18,580 bases of DNA from contig CALLYE010000167.1 of assembly GCA_937875545.1 (NCBI GenBank), positions 1 through 18,580 on the forward strand, written 5' to 3'. This stretch comes from DTU078 sp002397345. GTDB taxonomy: Bacteria > Bacillota > Clostridia > Oscillospirales > CAG-272. The notes beneath the pieces are model-generated. The model saw only the letters and a program-made list of their open reading frames with translations. It was not told where the DNA came from and did no database searches. Below, in pieces: positions 11,669 through 18,580 of the stretch (within the stretch, counting starts at the first letter, position 1; the number at the start of each line of letters is the position of its first letter). The translations under genes were made by a program, and so were the position numbers.

Positions 11669-14600
11669 ATGAGCAAAGCTTTCCATAAAGATATCCTGCG
11701 TTCCATAAAAAAGGGCTGGAAACGGTTTCTATCTATTATGATTATCACGACGCTGGGTGTCGGAATGATGACAGGCTTATACGCGGCTTGTTTAGATATG
11801 TATTACTCGGCGGATTATTTTTTTGACGAACAGAACCTGTTCGATATTAAAATCCTCTCCACTCTGGGGCTGACACAGGAAGATGTAGCGGTTTTGTCGC
11901 GTGTGGAGGGCGTAGAAGCCGCCGAGGGAGGCTATATTGAAACAGTCCATACGGATATAGACGGCGCGCGAAAGAGTGCGGATATGACCGTACTTAGCCG
12001 CGGCGGCATCAACCTGCCGCGGCTGCTGGCAGGAGCGCTGCCGGCAAAAACAGGGGAAATCGCCGTTACCCAAAAATATATTGAGGATAGCGGCAAATCC
12101 ATAGGCGACACGCTGACGATAAAAGAGGATATTAAAGAAAAAAACAGCGAGAGCGGCGCCAAAGAAACATCGGATAATGCCGATCCGAACGCGGACGGCA
12201 AATTTGACACGGATATCGGTTTGGATATGGAAACGGAGCTTGCGAACGAAACAGAAGTTCCGACCTTTGCCAACACCGCCTATACAATCACAGGTATTGT
12301 ACTGGATCCAAAGGATATCCGCGGCAATGAGGACGCCGGCATTGTCTTTCGTTCCACCGTTACCGCCGATTACAGCTTTTTTATCACGGAAGCGGACGTA
12401 AGCAGCGATATTTTTACGGTGGTCTATATTGTTCTGTCCGGAACGAAAGGGCTGAACTCCTATTCCGATGAGTATAAAGACAGGGTGCAGACCGTTATCG
12501 GCAGCATTGAAAGCCGTATAAAAATTCAGCGGGAGCAGGCGCGATATGACGCTGTCATAAGTGAATCGCGAGCAAAAATCGCCGACGCCGAAAACACCAT
12601 GAACGGAAAATTCGCGGAAGCGGACCAAAAGCTCGCGGACGCATGGCATGATATAAACAAGGCAAGACAGGAGCTGGCTGACGGCGAAGTCACGCTTACC
12701 GATGAGCAGAAGGACGCGGACAAAAAAATCGCGGAAGCGCGTGAAAAATTGGAAAACGCAAAAAGGGAGCTGACGCAAGCCGAGGAAAAGCTGTCGGAGG
12801 GTGAAAAGCAGCTTGCGGAATCCGAAGCCGAACTGCTGAAAAACGAGCGGGAGCTGGCAGACGGTGAACAGCAGCTTTTATCGGGCGAGCGTGAACTGGC
12901 TGATGGCAAAAAAGCGCTGCAAGAGAGCGAACAGAAGCTTGCCGACGGTGAAAAACAGCTCACGGAAGCCGAGAAGCAGCTTGCCGACGGCGAGAAGCAG
13001 CTTGCTTTAGGCGAAGCCGAGCTTAACGCAAACGCACAAAAGCTGGCGGAGGGCAAACAGCGGCTTGCGGATGAACAGGAAAAAGCCACAGTGCAGCTTG
13101 CCGCCGCCGAACGGCAGCTCGATGCGGCGCAAAGCCAATTGGACGCGGCACGCGCGCAGTTGGAACCGGGCATTGCGCAGCTCAGGAGCGCATTTGGCGA
13201 TGCTTGGCCGGCAAACGAATGGAACGCGCTGGTAAACGCCTCAGCCGCTTTGGCGGCGACCGGCGCTGATGACAGCGCTGTCGCGGCGGGTACCGCTTCC
13301 GAAAGCGCAGCCCTTGCCGCTGTTATTGAACAGATGAATGCGCAGGCGGGGCAACCGGATGCTTTGCCCAAAGACGCCGCCGTTCAAGCCGCGCTGGGGA
13401 TGGGTAAAGCGATCGGCGGGCAACAGGCGCTGGACGCCCAGAAAAGCAGCTTTGCACAGCAAAAATCGGCAGCTTTGCAAAAACTGTCTGAAACGCAGGC
13501 GGAACTGGACGCCGGAGAGAAGCAGATAGAAGAATCGCGGAATATCATCAAATCCAAAGAAGCGGAATCGGCAGCCGGAAAAGTCAAACTGGACGAGGAA
13601 CGCGCCAAATTGGAAACGGGGAAGGCTGATTTAGCAGAAGGCTGGGTCGAGTGGAAAAAGGGCAGAGCGGAACTCGACGAAAAGTGGAGCCGGTGGAAAG
13701 ACGGCAAGGCGAAATTGACCGAGGGTCGGGCAAAATGGGAAGATGGCAAAGCCGGGCTGTCAAAAGGTTGGGCAGAGTTGGAAAAGGGAAAAATTGAGGC
13801 AGCCGACGGCGAAGCGAAACTGAAACAGGAAGAAGCGGACGCCAAAACAAAACTTTCCGACGCATGGGACGAGATCGCCGACGGGAAACAAGAGCTGTCG
13901 GACGGCGAATCGGAGCTGATCGAAAAAGAGCGGGAATACGCCGAAAAAAAGGAAGAAGCCCGGCAAAAGCTTGCCGACGCGTATGCCGAGCTGGACGACA
14001 TTGACATGACAAAGTGGTATGTGCAGGACCGTACCTCGCTGGACAGCTATTTCAGCCTTAGCAGCGATTTATCCTCTATCGAAGCCGTAGGCAGACTTTT
14101 CCCCGTTATCTTTCTGCTGGTCGCCGTGCTCATGAGCCTGACCGCGATGACCCGGATGGTGGAGGAAGAACGCGGCTTGATCGGCACCTATAAGGCACTG
14201 GGTTTCAGGAACGCCGATATTTATCGGAAGTATATTATATTCGCCTTTACAGCCTGCATACTTGGCGGCGTGTTGGGCGATGTGTTCGGCTTTGTTTTCA
14301 TGCCCCGATTTATAGCGGTTATTTTACAGTCGCTTTACAGTTTTCCGCAGTATTATCTGCGGTTTGATGTCCTGTATGGCTTGGGCGGCGTAGCGTTGTT
14401 TATGGCTGCGATCATAGGAGCAACTGTGCTTGCCTGCCGCGGCGAATTAACACAGATGCCGGCGGCGCTCCTGCGACCCAAAGCGCCCAGTTCGGGATCA
14501 CGCGTATGGCTGGAGCGCATTCCGCTTGTCTGGAACCGTTTGAAATTTTTAAATAAAGTTACCGCCCGCAATCTGTTCCGCTATAAAAAGCGTTTATTTA

Positions 14601-15661
14601 TGACGATTGGCGGCATTATGGGCTGCACAGCCCTGATCGTCTGCGGTTTTGCCATAAAGGATTCGGTTATGAAATTGTCGCCGAGCCAATACGACGATAT
14701 TTATAAATACGATCTGATGGTTGTTTATAAAGAAAAGGATAATGACAATATGCTCCGTTACTTTACGAACGACAGCGGCATCGACGATTATCTGATCCTG
14801 CGGATCGAGAACATAAAGCTGCTGAATGCCGACGGAGATTCAAGTCCGGTGCAGCTTATGGTAATTCCCGACGGAAGCGCCATGGAGGATTATATCTGTT
14901 TGGAGGATCCGGACGGCAAGCCGGTTCATCTGGATGACGGGGGTGTTTTAATTACCCAAAACGCGACCCGCATCCTTGACCTCAAAACCGGCGGCGCCGT
15001 TTTGCTCCAGAATCTGGAACTTGATCAGGGTGAGGCAGCCATATCCGGCATTGTGCGGAATTATCTGGGTAATAACGTATATATGACGCAAAAGCTGTAT
15101 GAATCGCTGTTCGGCGCGTATAAACCGGACGGCGTGCTCGCGCATCTGTCCGATGCCTGCGCCGATCAGGCGGCATATGCGGAAACGCTGCTCGATAACG
15201 ATTCCGTGCTTTCCGCCGTCAGCACAGCCGCGCTGCGGGAGGATTTCAAGCTTGATCTGCTCAATTCAGTCGTCCTGCTGCTCATTGTTATGGCGGGAGC
15301 GCTTGCGTTTGCGGTGCTGTTTACCTTGTCGAACACAAATATTTCGGAGCGTGTCAGAGAACTTGCCACCATCAAGGTGCTGGGCTTCTACGATAAGGAA
15401 GTATATCAATATGTCAACAAAGAGACGCTGCTCCTGACCGCAATGGGTATCCTGCTCGGCTTTCCGGCGGGTTATATCTTAAGCAAATTTATCATCGCCG
15501 CGCTCAATATGCCGTCTATCCATTTCGCGGTATATATAAAACCGGTCAGCTATCTGTTTTCTGCAGCGATTACGTTTTGTTTTGCTGTAATCGTCAATTG
15601 GATAACCAACCGGACACTTGACCGCATCAATATGGTGGAAGCGTTGAAAAGCGTGGAATAA
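11669..15661 (+). CDS. Giant FtsX-like ABC permease with a long extracellular helical hairpin
   Basis: 1330 residues. Layout: a cytoplasmic start, TM1 (~20-42), an extracellular MacB-like domain (~50-285), a very long charged helical region (~287-780), a first FtsX three-helix block (~809-924, with AMTRMVEEERGLIGTYKALG), then KVTARNLFRYKKRLFMTIGG leading into another TM (~974-997), a second extracellular domain, and a final FtsX block (~1194-1324, with ERVRELATIKVLGFYDKEVY). The helical region has two arms of seven-residue repeats: ELADGEKQL-type in the first and GKAxLxxGxAxW-type with regular tryptophans in the second, joined by an Ala-rich hinge (~505-585). Such duplicated FtsX proteins are usually ~800 residues or longer when coils are present. 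Start ATG 11669 lies four bases after the ATPase stop. The probable role is export, envelope signalling or cell-wall hydrolase control; the substrate is unknown. Confidence 0.92.
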   Translation: MSKAFHKDILRSIKKGWKRFLSIMIITTLGVGMMTGLYAACLDMYYSADYFFDEQNLFDIKILSTLGLTQEDVAVLSRVEGVEAAEGGYIETVHTDIDGARKSADMTVLSRGGINLPRLLAGALPAKTGEIAVTQKYIEDSGKSIGDTLTIKEDIKEKNSESGAKETSDNADPNADGKFDTDIGLDMETELANETEVPTFANTAYTITGIVLDPKDIRGNEDAGIVFRSTVTADYSFFITEADVSSDIFTVVYIVLSGTKGLNSYSDEYKDRVQTVIGSIESRIKIQREQARYDAVISESRAKIADAENTMNGKFAEADQKLADAWHDINKARQELADGEVTLTDEQKDADKKIAEAREKLENAKRELTQAEEKLSEGEKQLAESEAELLKNERELADGEQQLLSGERELADGKKALQESEQKLADGEKQLTEAEKQLADGEKQLALGEAELNANAQKLAEGKQRLADEQEKATVQLAAAERQLDAAQSQLDAARAQLEPGIAQLRSAFGDAWPANEWNALVNASAALAATGADDSAVAAGTASESAALAAVIEQMNAQAGQPDALPKDAAVQAALGMGKAIGGQQALDAQKSSFAQQKSAALQKLSETQAELDAGEKQIEESRNIIKSKEAESAAGKVKLDEERAKLETGKADLAEGWVEWKKGRAELDEKWSRWKDGKAKLTEGRAKWEDGKAGLSKGWAELEKGKIEAADGEAKLKQEEADAKTKLSDAWDEIADGKQELSDGESELIEKEREYAEKKEEARQKLADAYAELDDIDMTKWYVQDRTSLDSYFSLSSDLSSIEAVGRLFPVIFLLVAVLMSLTAMTRMVEEERGLIGTYKALGFRNADIYRKYIIFAFTACILGGVLGDVFGFVFMPRFIAVILQSLYSFPQYYLRFDVLYGLGGVALFMAAIIGATVLACRGELTQMPAALLRPKAPSSGSRVWLERIPLVWNRLKFLNKVTARNLFRYKKRLFMTIGGIMGCTALIVCGFAIKDSVMKLSPSQYDDIYKYDLMVVYKEKDNDNMLRYFTNDSGIDDYLILRIENIKLLNADGDSSPVQLMVIPDGSAMEDYICLEDPDGKPVHLDDGGVLITQNATRILDLKTGGAVLLQNLELDQGEAAISGIVRNYLGNNVYMTQKLYESLFGAYKPDGVLAHLSDACADQAAYAETLLDNDSVLSAVSTAALREDFKLDLLNSVVLLLIVMAGALAFAVLFTLSNTNISERVRELATIKVLGFYDKEVYQYVNKETLLLTAMGILLGFPAGYILSKFIIAALNMPSIHFAVYIKPVSYLFSAAITFCFAVIVNWITNRTLDRINMVEALKSVE

Positions 15662-15739
15662 CAGGGCAACTCCATCTTTTAACAGCGATTAAATAAAGAT
15701 TAAATATTGTTAATAATATATTAAATAACCGCGCGCCTA

Positions 15740-15768
15740 TTGACAGCGCGCCGGCGAACGTGTATACT
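15740..15768 (+). promoter_or_regulatory. Strong promoter of the XRE-ImmA operon
   Basis: Perfect TTGACA (15740-15745), a 17-base spacer and TATACT (15763-15768). GCGCGC at 15731-15736 and 15746-15751 frames the -35, and an AT-rich tract (15685-15728) lies upstream. No terminator is visible between the permease stop and this promoter. Confidence 0.85.
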
Positions 15769-15774
15769 GAATCC

Positions 15775-15790
15775 ACGAATATCGGTTCGT
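15775..15790. promoter_or_regulatory. Dyad at the transcription start, one base from the Gram-positive SOS box
   Basis: ACGAA (15775-15779) and TTCGT (15786-15790) are inverted arms. The inner CGAAT-ATCG-GTTCG (15776-15789) differs from the Bacillus/Clostridium LexA pattern CGAAC-N4-GTTCG at a single base. It sits at about +1 to +14 of the predicted transcript, a position that would block initiation. It may bind LexA, or be the XRE protein's own operator. Confidence 0.5.
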
Positions 15791-15816
15791 ATATACACAG
15801 GAGATGATAAATCAAT

Positions 15817-16212
15817 ATGACTTTTGCGGACAAACTGCGGAATCTGCGCGAGCAGAAGGGGTATACACAGGCGGAACTGGCGGAGGCTGCGGGCATCACC
15901 ACCCGCACGCTGCAATATTACGAATCGGGCAAACGTTATCCGAACAACCTTTCTATTGCGGTGAAGCTCGCCGACCTGCTGGGCACCACAAGCGAGCGCC
16001 TGCTCGGCGAGGAAGGCGGGCTTGTGCTCGACGCGCACGAGCGGGGCGGGCGGACGGCGGGACGCGAGCTGCGTTCGCTGGTCGAGGGCGTTTCCGCGCT
16101 GTTCGCGGGGGGCGAGCTGACCGACGAGGACCGCGACGCGGCTATGCGCGCGCTGACCACGGCGTATTGGATCGCAAAAGACGGCGCAAAAAAGTACGGA
16201 AATAAAAAATAG
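15817..16212 (+). CDS. XRE-family repressor, partner of an ImmA-type protease
   Basis: 131 residues. Residues 4-62 are a Cro/cI-like HTH (LRNLREQKGYTQAELAEAAG, then ITTRTLQYYESGKRYP). The C-terminal part (LFAGGELTDEDRDAAMRALT, then AYWIAKDGAKKYGNKK) is the tail common to XRE proteins encoded directly before ImmA/IrrE proteases in Clostridia and mobile elements (recalled), and is a likely interaction or cleavage region. It leads a four-gene operon behind a strong promoter and a dyad, so auto-repression is likely. The spacing from GGAG to this ATG is long (13 bases), so translation may be weak. In ICEBs1-type systems ImmA cuts ImmR to relieve repression; here no integrase is present, so the pair may control the two downstream genes instead. 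Confidence 0.9.
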   Translation: MTFADKLRNLREQKGYTQAELAEAAGITTRTLQYYESGKRYPNNLSIAVKLADLLGTTSERLLGEEGGLVLDAHERGGRTAGRELRSLVEGVSALFAGGELTDEDRDAAMRALTTAYWIAKDGAKKYGNKK

Positions 16213-16215
16213 CCC

Positions 16216-16256
16216 GGAGGCATGGTAAATCTGCAAAACAGATATACCTAATTGGC
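16216..16256 (+). promoter_or_regulatory. Split ribosome binding site with a hairpin between Shine-Dalgarno and ATG
   Basis: CGGAGG (16215-16220) is 36 bases from the protease ATG, far too distant for direct use. Between them GGTA-A-ATCTG (16224-16233) pairs with CAGAT-A-TACC (16239-16248) around CAAAA, leaving 3 plus 8 unpaired bases, an effective spacing of about 11. A nine-codon frame (ATG 16222 to TAA 16251) also spans it, but its ATG is one base from the site. Confidence 0.5.
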
Positions 16257-16760
16257 ATGACAGACTATATCGCACAGGCTGCGGGTGCGCTTGTGAAACG
16301 CTGCGGTACGCGCGACCCCCTCATGATTGCCCGACGCATAGGCGTATGCGTGCTGTTCCGCGACGACTTCGTAAATTTAAAGGGTATGTACAGCGTTATA
16401 AAACGCAGCCGCTTCATTTTTATAAATTCCAACCTTGAAAAGCCGATGCGCAGGCTGGTGTGCGCGCACGAGCTGGGTCACGACGCGCTGCACCGCGAAG
16501 TCGCGTCAAAAAACGCGGTGCAGGACACGCTGCTGTTCGGCATCGACAGCCGTCAGGAATATGAGGCGAACCTGTTTGCCGCGCATCTGCTCATCGACGA
16601 GAGCGAGGTGCTGTCGCTTGCGAAACAGGGTTTTACTTCGCAGTATATAGCGGCGCAGCTTAAAATCGACGTCAACATGATCTCGATAATAGCCGATCAT
16701 CTGATAACACAGGGACACGAGCTTAACCCCGTGGTACGGAAAAATAATATATTAAGATAA
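16257..16760 (+). CDS. ImmA/IrrE-family zinc metallopeptidase
   Basis: The 167-residue cytoplasmic peptidase is expected to cleave its partner XRE repressor. Seen: RCGTRDPLMIARRIGVCVLF (15-34), LKGMYSVIKRSRFIFIN (41-57), the zinc motif HELGH (71-75) with catalytic Glu72, and EYEANLFAAHLLI (101-113), where E103 is the likely third zinc ligand. Length and motif order match the short ImmA class rather than the longer IrrE/DdrO-specific proteases. The start is set by alignment of RCGTRDP to the usual N-terminus; the nearest Shine-Dalgarno lies beyond a hairpin. Forty-four bases separate it from the XRE gene and 19 from the next. Together with the SOS-like site, this suggests a stress-induced derepression module. 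Confidence 0.93.
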   Translation: MTDYIAQAAGALVKRCGTRDPLMIARRIGVCVLFRDDFVNLKGMYSVIKRSRFIFINSNLEKPMRRLVCAHELGHDALHREVASKNAVQDTLLFGIDSRQEYEANLFAAHLLIDESEVLSLAKQGFTSQYIAAQLKIDVNMISIIADHLITQGHELNPVVRKNNILR

Positions 16761-16779
16761 AATCGGGGGAAAGACTCAC

Positions 16780-17328
16780 ATGTCGTATATTTATGAATTA
16801 CTGGTGGGTGAAGAACTGGTTGAAAAAATAAATTATAAGGGCGTAGCCTTCGAGGTAGTGAGCCGTCCGGCGACGCTGTGGGTCGGCAAGCTTGCATACG
16901 CTGCCGATCTGGTAAACGAGCCGTACATCGGCGGACTGCTCGACGCTTACCGCGCGCTGACACCGGTGCAGAAAAACAAAATAGCCAACAACGGATGGGA
17001 CGTGTGCATCAGCATCGATTATTGGAGGAACGGAGCGTCGCCGCGCGGCATGATGTTCGCGCAGGAAACGCTGTCCGAGCATCAGGACGAACGGTACGAC
17101 GTCTATCAAATGCCCGCGTCGCTGTTCATGCGCGCCGCTTGCACCTCGGACTCGGCGGCGCTGCTGGACAAGAACGAATGCGCCGTGTGGGAGCTGTTCG
17201 GCGTGATGAGGGAGCGCGTGATGCCGCTTTATAATTATGTATTTAACGAAAACGGCGCGCAGGAAATCGAATATTATAACCACGCAAAGGGTCTGGGTTA
17301 CGCGTATGTCCCGGTTTTGAAGATGTGA
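16780..17328 (+). CDS. GyrI-like small-molecule-binding domain protein
   Basis: The 182-residue protein shows the pattern of the GyrI/AraC effector-binding fold: an early strand VAFEVVSRPATLWVGKLAY (22-40), a central WDVCISIDYW (73-82), MMFAQE (90-95), YDVYQMPASLFMR (105-117) as the characteristic IPAGxYAxF-like strand, WELFGVMRERVMP (137-149), and a closing EIEYY. The usual acidic binding residues cannot be placed with certainty. Stand-alone GyrI proteins bind toxins, drugs or DNA gyrase. It is 19 bases behind the protease gene, so it is co-expressed. A possible role is binding an inducing or toxic ligand, or handling one together with the next gene; that is inference. GGGGGA precedes the ATG. 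Confidence 0.6.
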   Translation: MSYIYELLVGEELVEKINYKGVAFEVVSRPATLWVGKLAYAADLVNEPYIGGLLDAYRALTPVQKNKIANNGWDVCISIDYWRNGASPRGMMFAQETLSEHQDERYDVYQMPASLFMRAACTSDSAALLDKNECAVWELFGVMRERVMPLYNYVFNENGAQEIEYYNHAKGLGYAYVPVLKM

Positions 17329-17356
17329 CATTTAATAAAGGGAGTCAGCGTTTTAT

Positions 17357-18382
17357 ATGCAAGTGATTGATTTTAAAATCCCGTTTTCGGGTTTCAACAG
17401 CATGACTTTTTCCAATGTATTCGCGTCAGCTCATATGTATTTGTGCGGGCTAACGGGCAGCGACGACTACGATTGCGCTTCCCGCGACGGCGGAAACTGC
17501 AATGGCTGCGGCAACTGTAATGGTTCATCAGCGAAGTTGCAGGAGGATTATTATTTCCTATTCGATACGATGTGCGGGCGTTCCTCGGAACGCGTATCTT
17601 TCGAGGGTAAATCGCTCGAGCTGGACAATACCCCGGAAACGGTAGATTTTATTATGAAATTCGCGGGGTATGAATATAAGATATTAACCCGCGATTACAT
17701 AAAAGCCGTCTGTGAATCCGTCGCCGCGGGAAAACCCTGCATCGCGCGGATGAAAGACACCTCACACGGCGTGTTCCGCATCATTATCGGCACGGAGGAC
17801 GACAATCTTATCGCGCCGCCGCCGAAAAACGCGCAAAGGGCAGAGGACAAGCCTGTTACGGCTGACGAGATAGCCGAGCTGCTCGTTATAACAGCAAAAA
17901 TTACGCCGAAATATACGCTGCTCGACGGACTTGAAAAAATCCGGTCAGCGATGGAGCATAACCGCGACACCGATATGTGGGGCGGCTGCATATACAATTT
18001 AAAATATTGGGACAGAAAGCTCGCGGATGCCGATTTTGATGAGCTGAAACGCCGTTTCAAGCGGCTGTGCGACAGCGCGTGGTTCCATTTCAACTGCCAC
18101 AATTTTGCGGAGACATTCCGCCACCGTATAACGGATGAGCTGCGCGACAAGCGGCTTGACGAGTGCTTCCGTAAAATTGAAACCGCTTATGACGGCTCGC
18201 ACACGCGCAACTGGCAGCTCATCGCGCTGCACGACTGCCGCGACTGGTCAAGCCGCCGTTATAACGAGCTGGAGTGGGGCATGTGCGAATGCGCGATCCA
18301 GTGTCTTGAAAAGCTGCGCGAATATGACGAAATTGTGCTCGCCGCGATAAATGAAGCAATATCAATATTAACGAATGCATGA
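17357..18382 (+). CDS. Large Cys-rich protein, possibly C39/BtrH-like, last gene of the operon
   Basis: The 341-residue protein resembles unnamed Clostridia proteins (recalled). Residues 1-40 include an aromatic FSGFNSMTFSNVFASAHMYL; 45-57 hold RDGGNCNGCGNCNG with three cysteines in a Gly/Asn setting; then EDYYFLFDTMCGRSS (64-78), and AGKPCIARMKD (123-133) plus a HGVFRIIIGTED strand. That two-part slaAGkPvia...ivG pattern occurs in C39-like and BtrH N-terminal domains, but I cannot assign a catalytic Cys-His pair. The C-terminal ~170 residues are helical with FHFNCHNFAETFRHRI and ALHDCRDWSSRRYNEL, a Cys/His-rich set that could bind metal. No signal peptide or TM. GGGAG lies 12 bases before the ATG. 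Function unknown. Confidence 0.6.
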   Translation: MQVIDFKIPFSGFNSMTFSNVFASAHMYLCGLTGSDDYDCASRDGGNCNGCGNCNGSSAKLQEDYYFLFDTMCGRSSERVSFEGKSLELDNTPETVDFIMKFAGYEYKILTRDYIKAVCESVAAGKPCIARMKDTSHGVFRIIIGTEDDNLIAPPPKNAQRAEDKPVTADEIAELLVITAKITPKYTLLDGLEKIRSAMEHNRDTDMWGGCIYNLKYWDRKLADADFDELKRRFKRLCDSAWFHFNCHNFAETFRHRITDELRDKRLDECFRKIETAYDGSHTRNWQLIALHDCRDWSSRRYNELEWGMCECAIQCLEKLREYDEIVLAAINEAISILTNA

Positions 18383-18441
18383 GAATGTTTTGAATATCAA
18401 TGTTAATGTCCGTATTGATTAAATACAATAATATTCAATAA

Positions 18442-18580
18442 TTATTTCAATATCATCGCACTGTTCAGCACTGTCGTGCTGTATAAAAACAGCACGTCCT
18501 GACCGTGGAAGCCGATATATTTGTCCAGCAGCGCGGCGCACTCCTCCTCCAGCACGCCGCCGACCGCCTGCGGGCGGTGG
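18442..18580 (-). CDS. C-terminal 45 residues of an unidentified protein (5' end off window)
   Basis: The minus frame enters from the right edge and ends at TAA 18444-18442, reading ...VGGVLEEECAALLDKYIGFH, then GQDVLFLYSTTVLNSAMILK. It looks coding (GC-rich third positions, regular helix then hydrophobic strand), but I cannot name the family from this fragment. It is convergent with the operon; only 59 AT-rich bases without a strong terminator separate the two stops. Confidence 0.6.
   Translation of the reverse strand, partial: HRPQAVGGVLEEECAALLDKYIGFHGQDVLFLYSTTVLNSAMILK
18475..18496. repeat. Perfect 8-bp inverted repeat inside the end of the right-edge gene
   Basis: CGTGCTGT (18475-18482) and ACAGCACG (18489-18496) pair around ATAAAA. 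It lies within codons of the partial gene, shortly after the operon end, so it might end plus-strand transcription, though no T run follows. Confidence 0.4.

Noticed and set aside
12526..14012. Long antisense frames rich in Ser, Ala and Phe
   Set aside because: They mirror the Glu/Ala/Lys heptad repeats of the permease coil; biased codons leave the opposite strand open. No ribosome binding sites and no plausible protein character.
15817..16760. Toxin-antitoxin interpretation of the XRE and HExxH pair
   Set aside because: XRE-COG2856 pairs are sometimes listed as toxin-antitoxin, but the intact HELGH and EYEANLFAA motifs, the XRE tail and the two extra downstream genes fit a protease-repressor switch better. 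No toxicity evidence can be seen.

Overview
The window looks like chromosomal DNA of a low-to-mid GC Firmicute, most likely a gut-type member of the Clostridia. The signs are strong GGAGG-type ribosome binding sites, TTG and GTG starts, textbook TTGACA/TATAAT promoters with 17-base spacers, a TetR regulator of the usual Clostridia type, an ImmA-type peptidase cassette, and closest family resemblances (recalled, not searched) to Clostridia proteins. No phage structural gene, transposase, rRNA or CRISPR array is visible.

Region 1 (1-3767) is a divergent sugar-phosphate cluster. On the minus strand a mannitol-1-phosphate dehydrogenase-like reductase overlaps, by ATGA, an MtnA-type aldose-1-phosphate isomerase that runs off the left edge. 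On the plus strand a PfkB-family sugar kinase is followed one base later by a GNAT acetyltransferase. The two transcription units start from face-to-face overlapping promoters (1788-1828), and both leaders hold inverted repeats. The kinase leader carries 2.6 tandem copies of a ~61-bp dyad unit.

Region 2 (3750-4713) holds a tRNA-Val(CAC) with its own promoter and terminators and a 39-codon stump of an ABC-2 permease. It is flanked by two direct copies of a 62-bp palindromic element, the first of which supplies the last codons and stop of the GNAT gene.

Region 3 (4714-10208) is an accessory stretch of single genes, mostly with their own promoters and terminators: an AlkZ-like winged-helix protein lacking the catalytic glutamines, an AraC/GyrI-type regulator broken by one extra A, an XRE-pentapeptide-repeat fusion, a Vat-type O-acetyltransferase, a uracil-DNA-glycosylase-like protein missing one iron-sulfur cysteine, and small unknowns.

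Region 4 (10209-15661) is a TetR repressor divergent from an ABC ATPase and a 1330-residue FtsX-like permease. The permease carries about 490 residues of heptad-repeat helix that probably forms a long extracellular hairpin; a dyad covers the -10 of the ABC promoter.

Region 5 (15662-18382) is a tight four-gene operon: XRE repressor, ImmA/IrrE metalloprotease, GyrI-like ligand-binding protein, and a large Cys-rich protein that may have a C39/BtrH-like fold. Its promoter is textbook, and a site one base off the Gram-positive LexA consensus sits on the start point. The protease cistron appears to use a Shine-Dalgarno brought near its ATG by an intervening hairpin. This operon and the region 1 pathway are the best candidates for undescribed biology. 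A minus-strand gene of unknown identity enters at the right edge.
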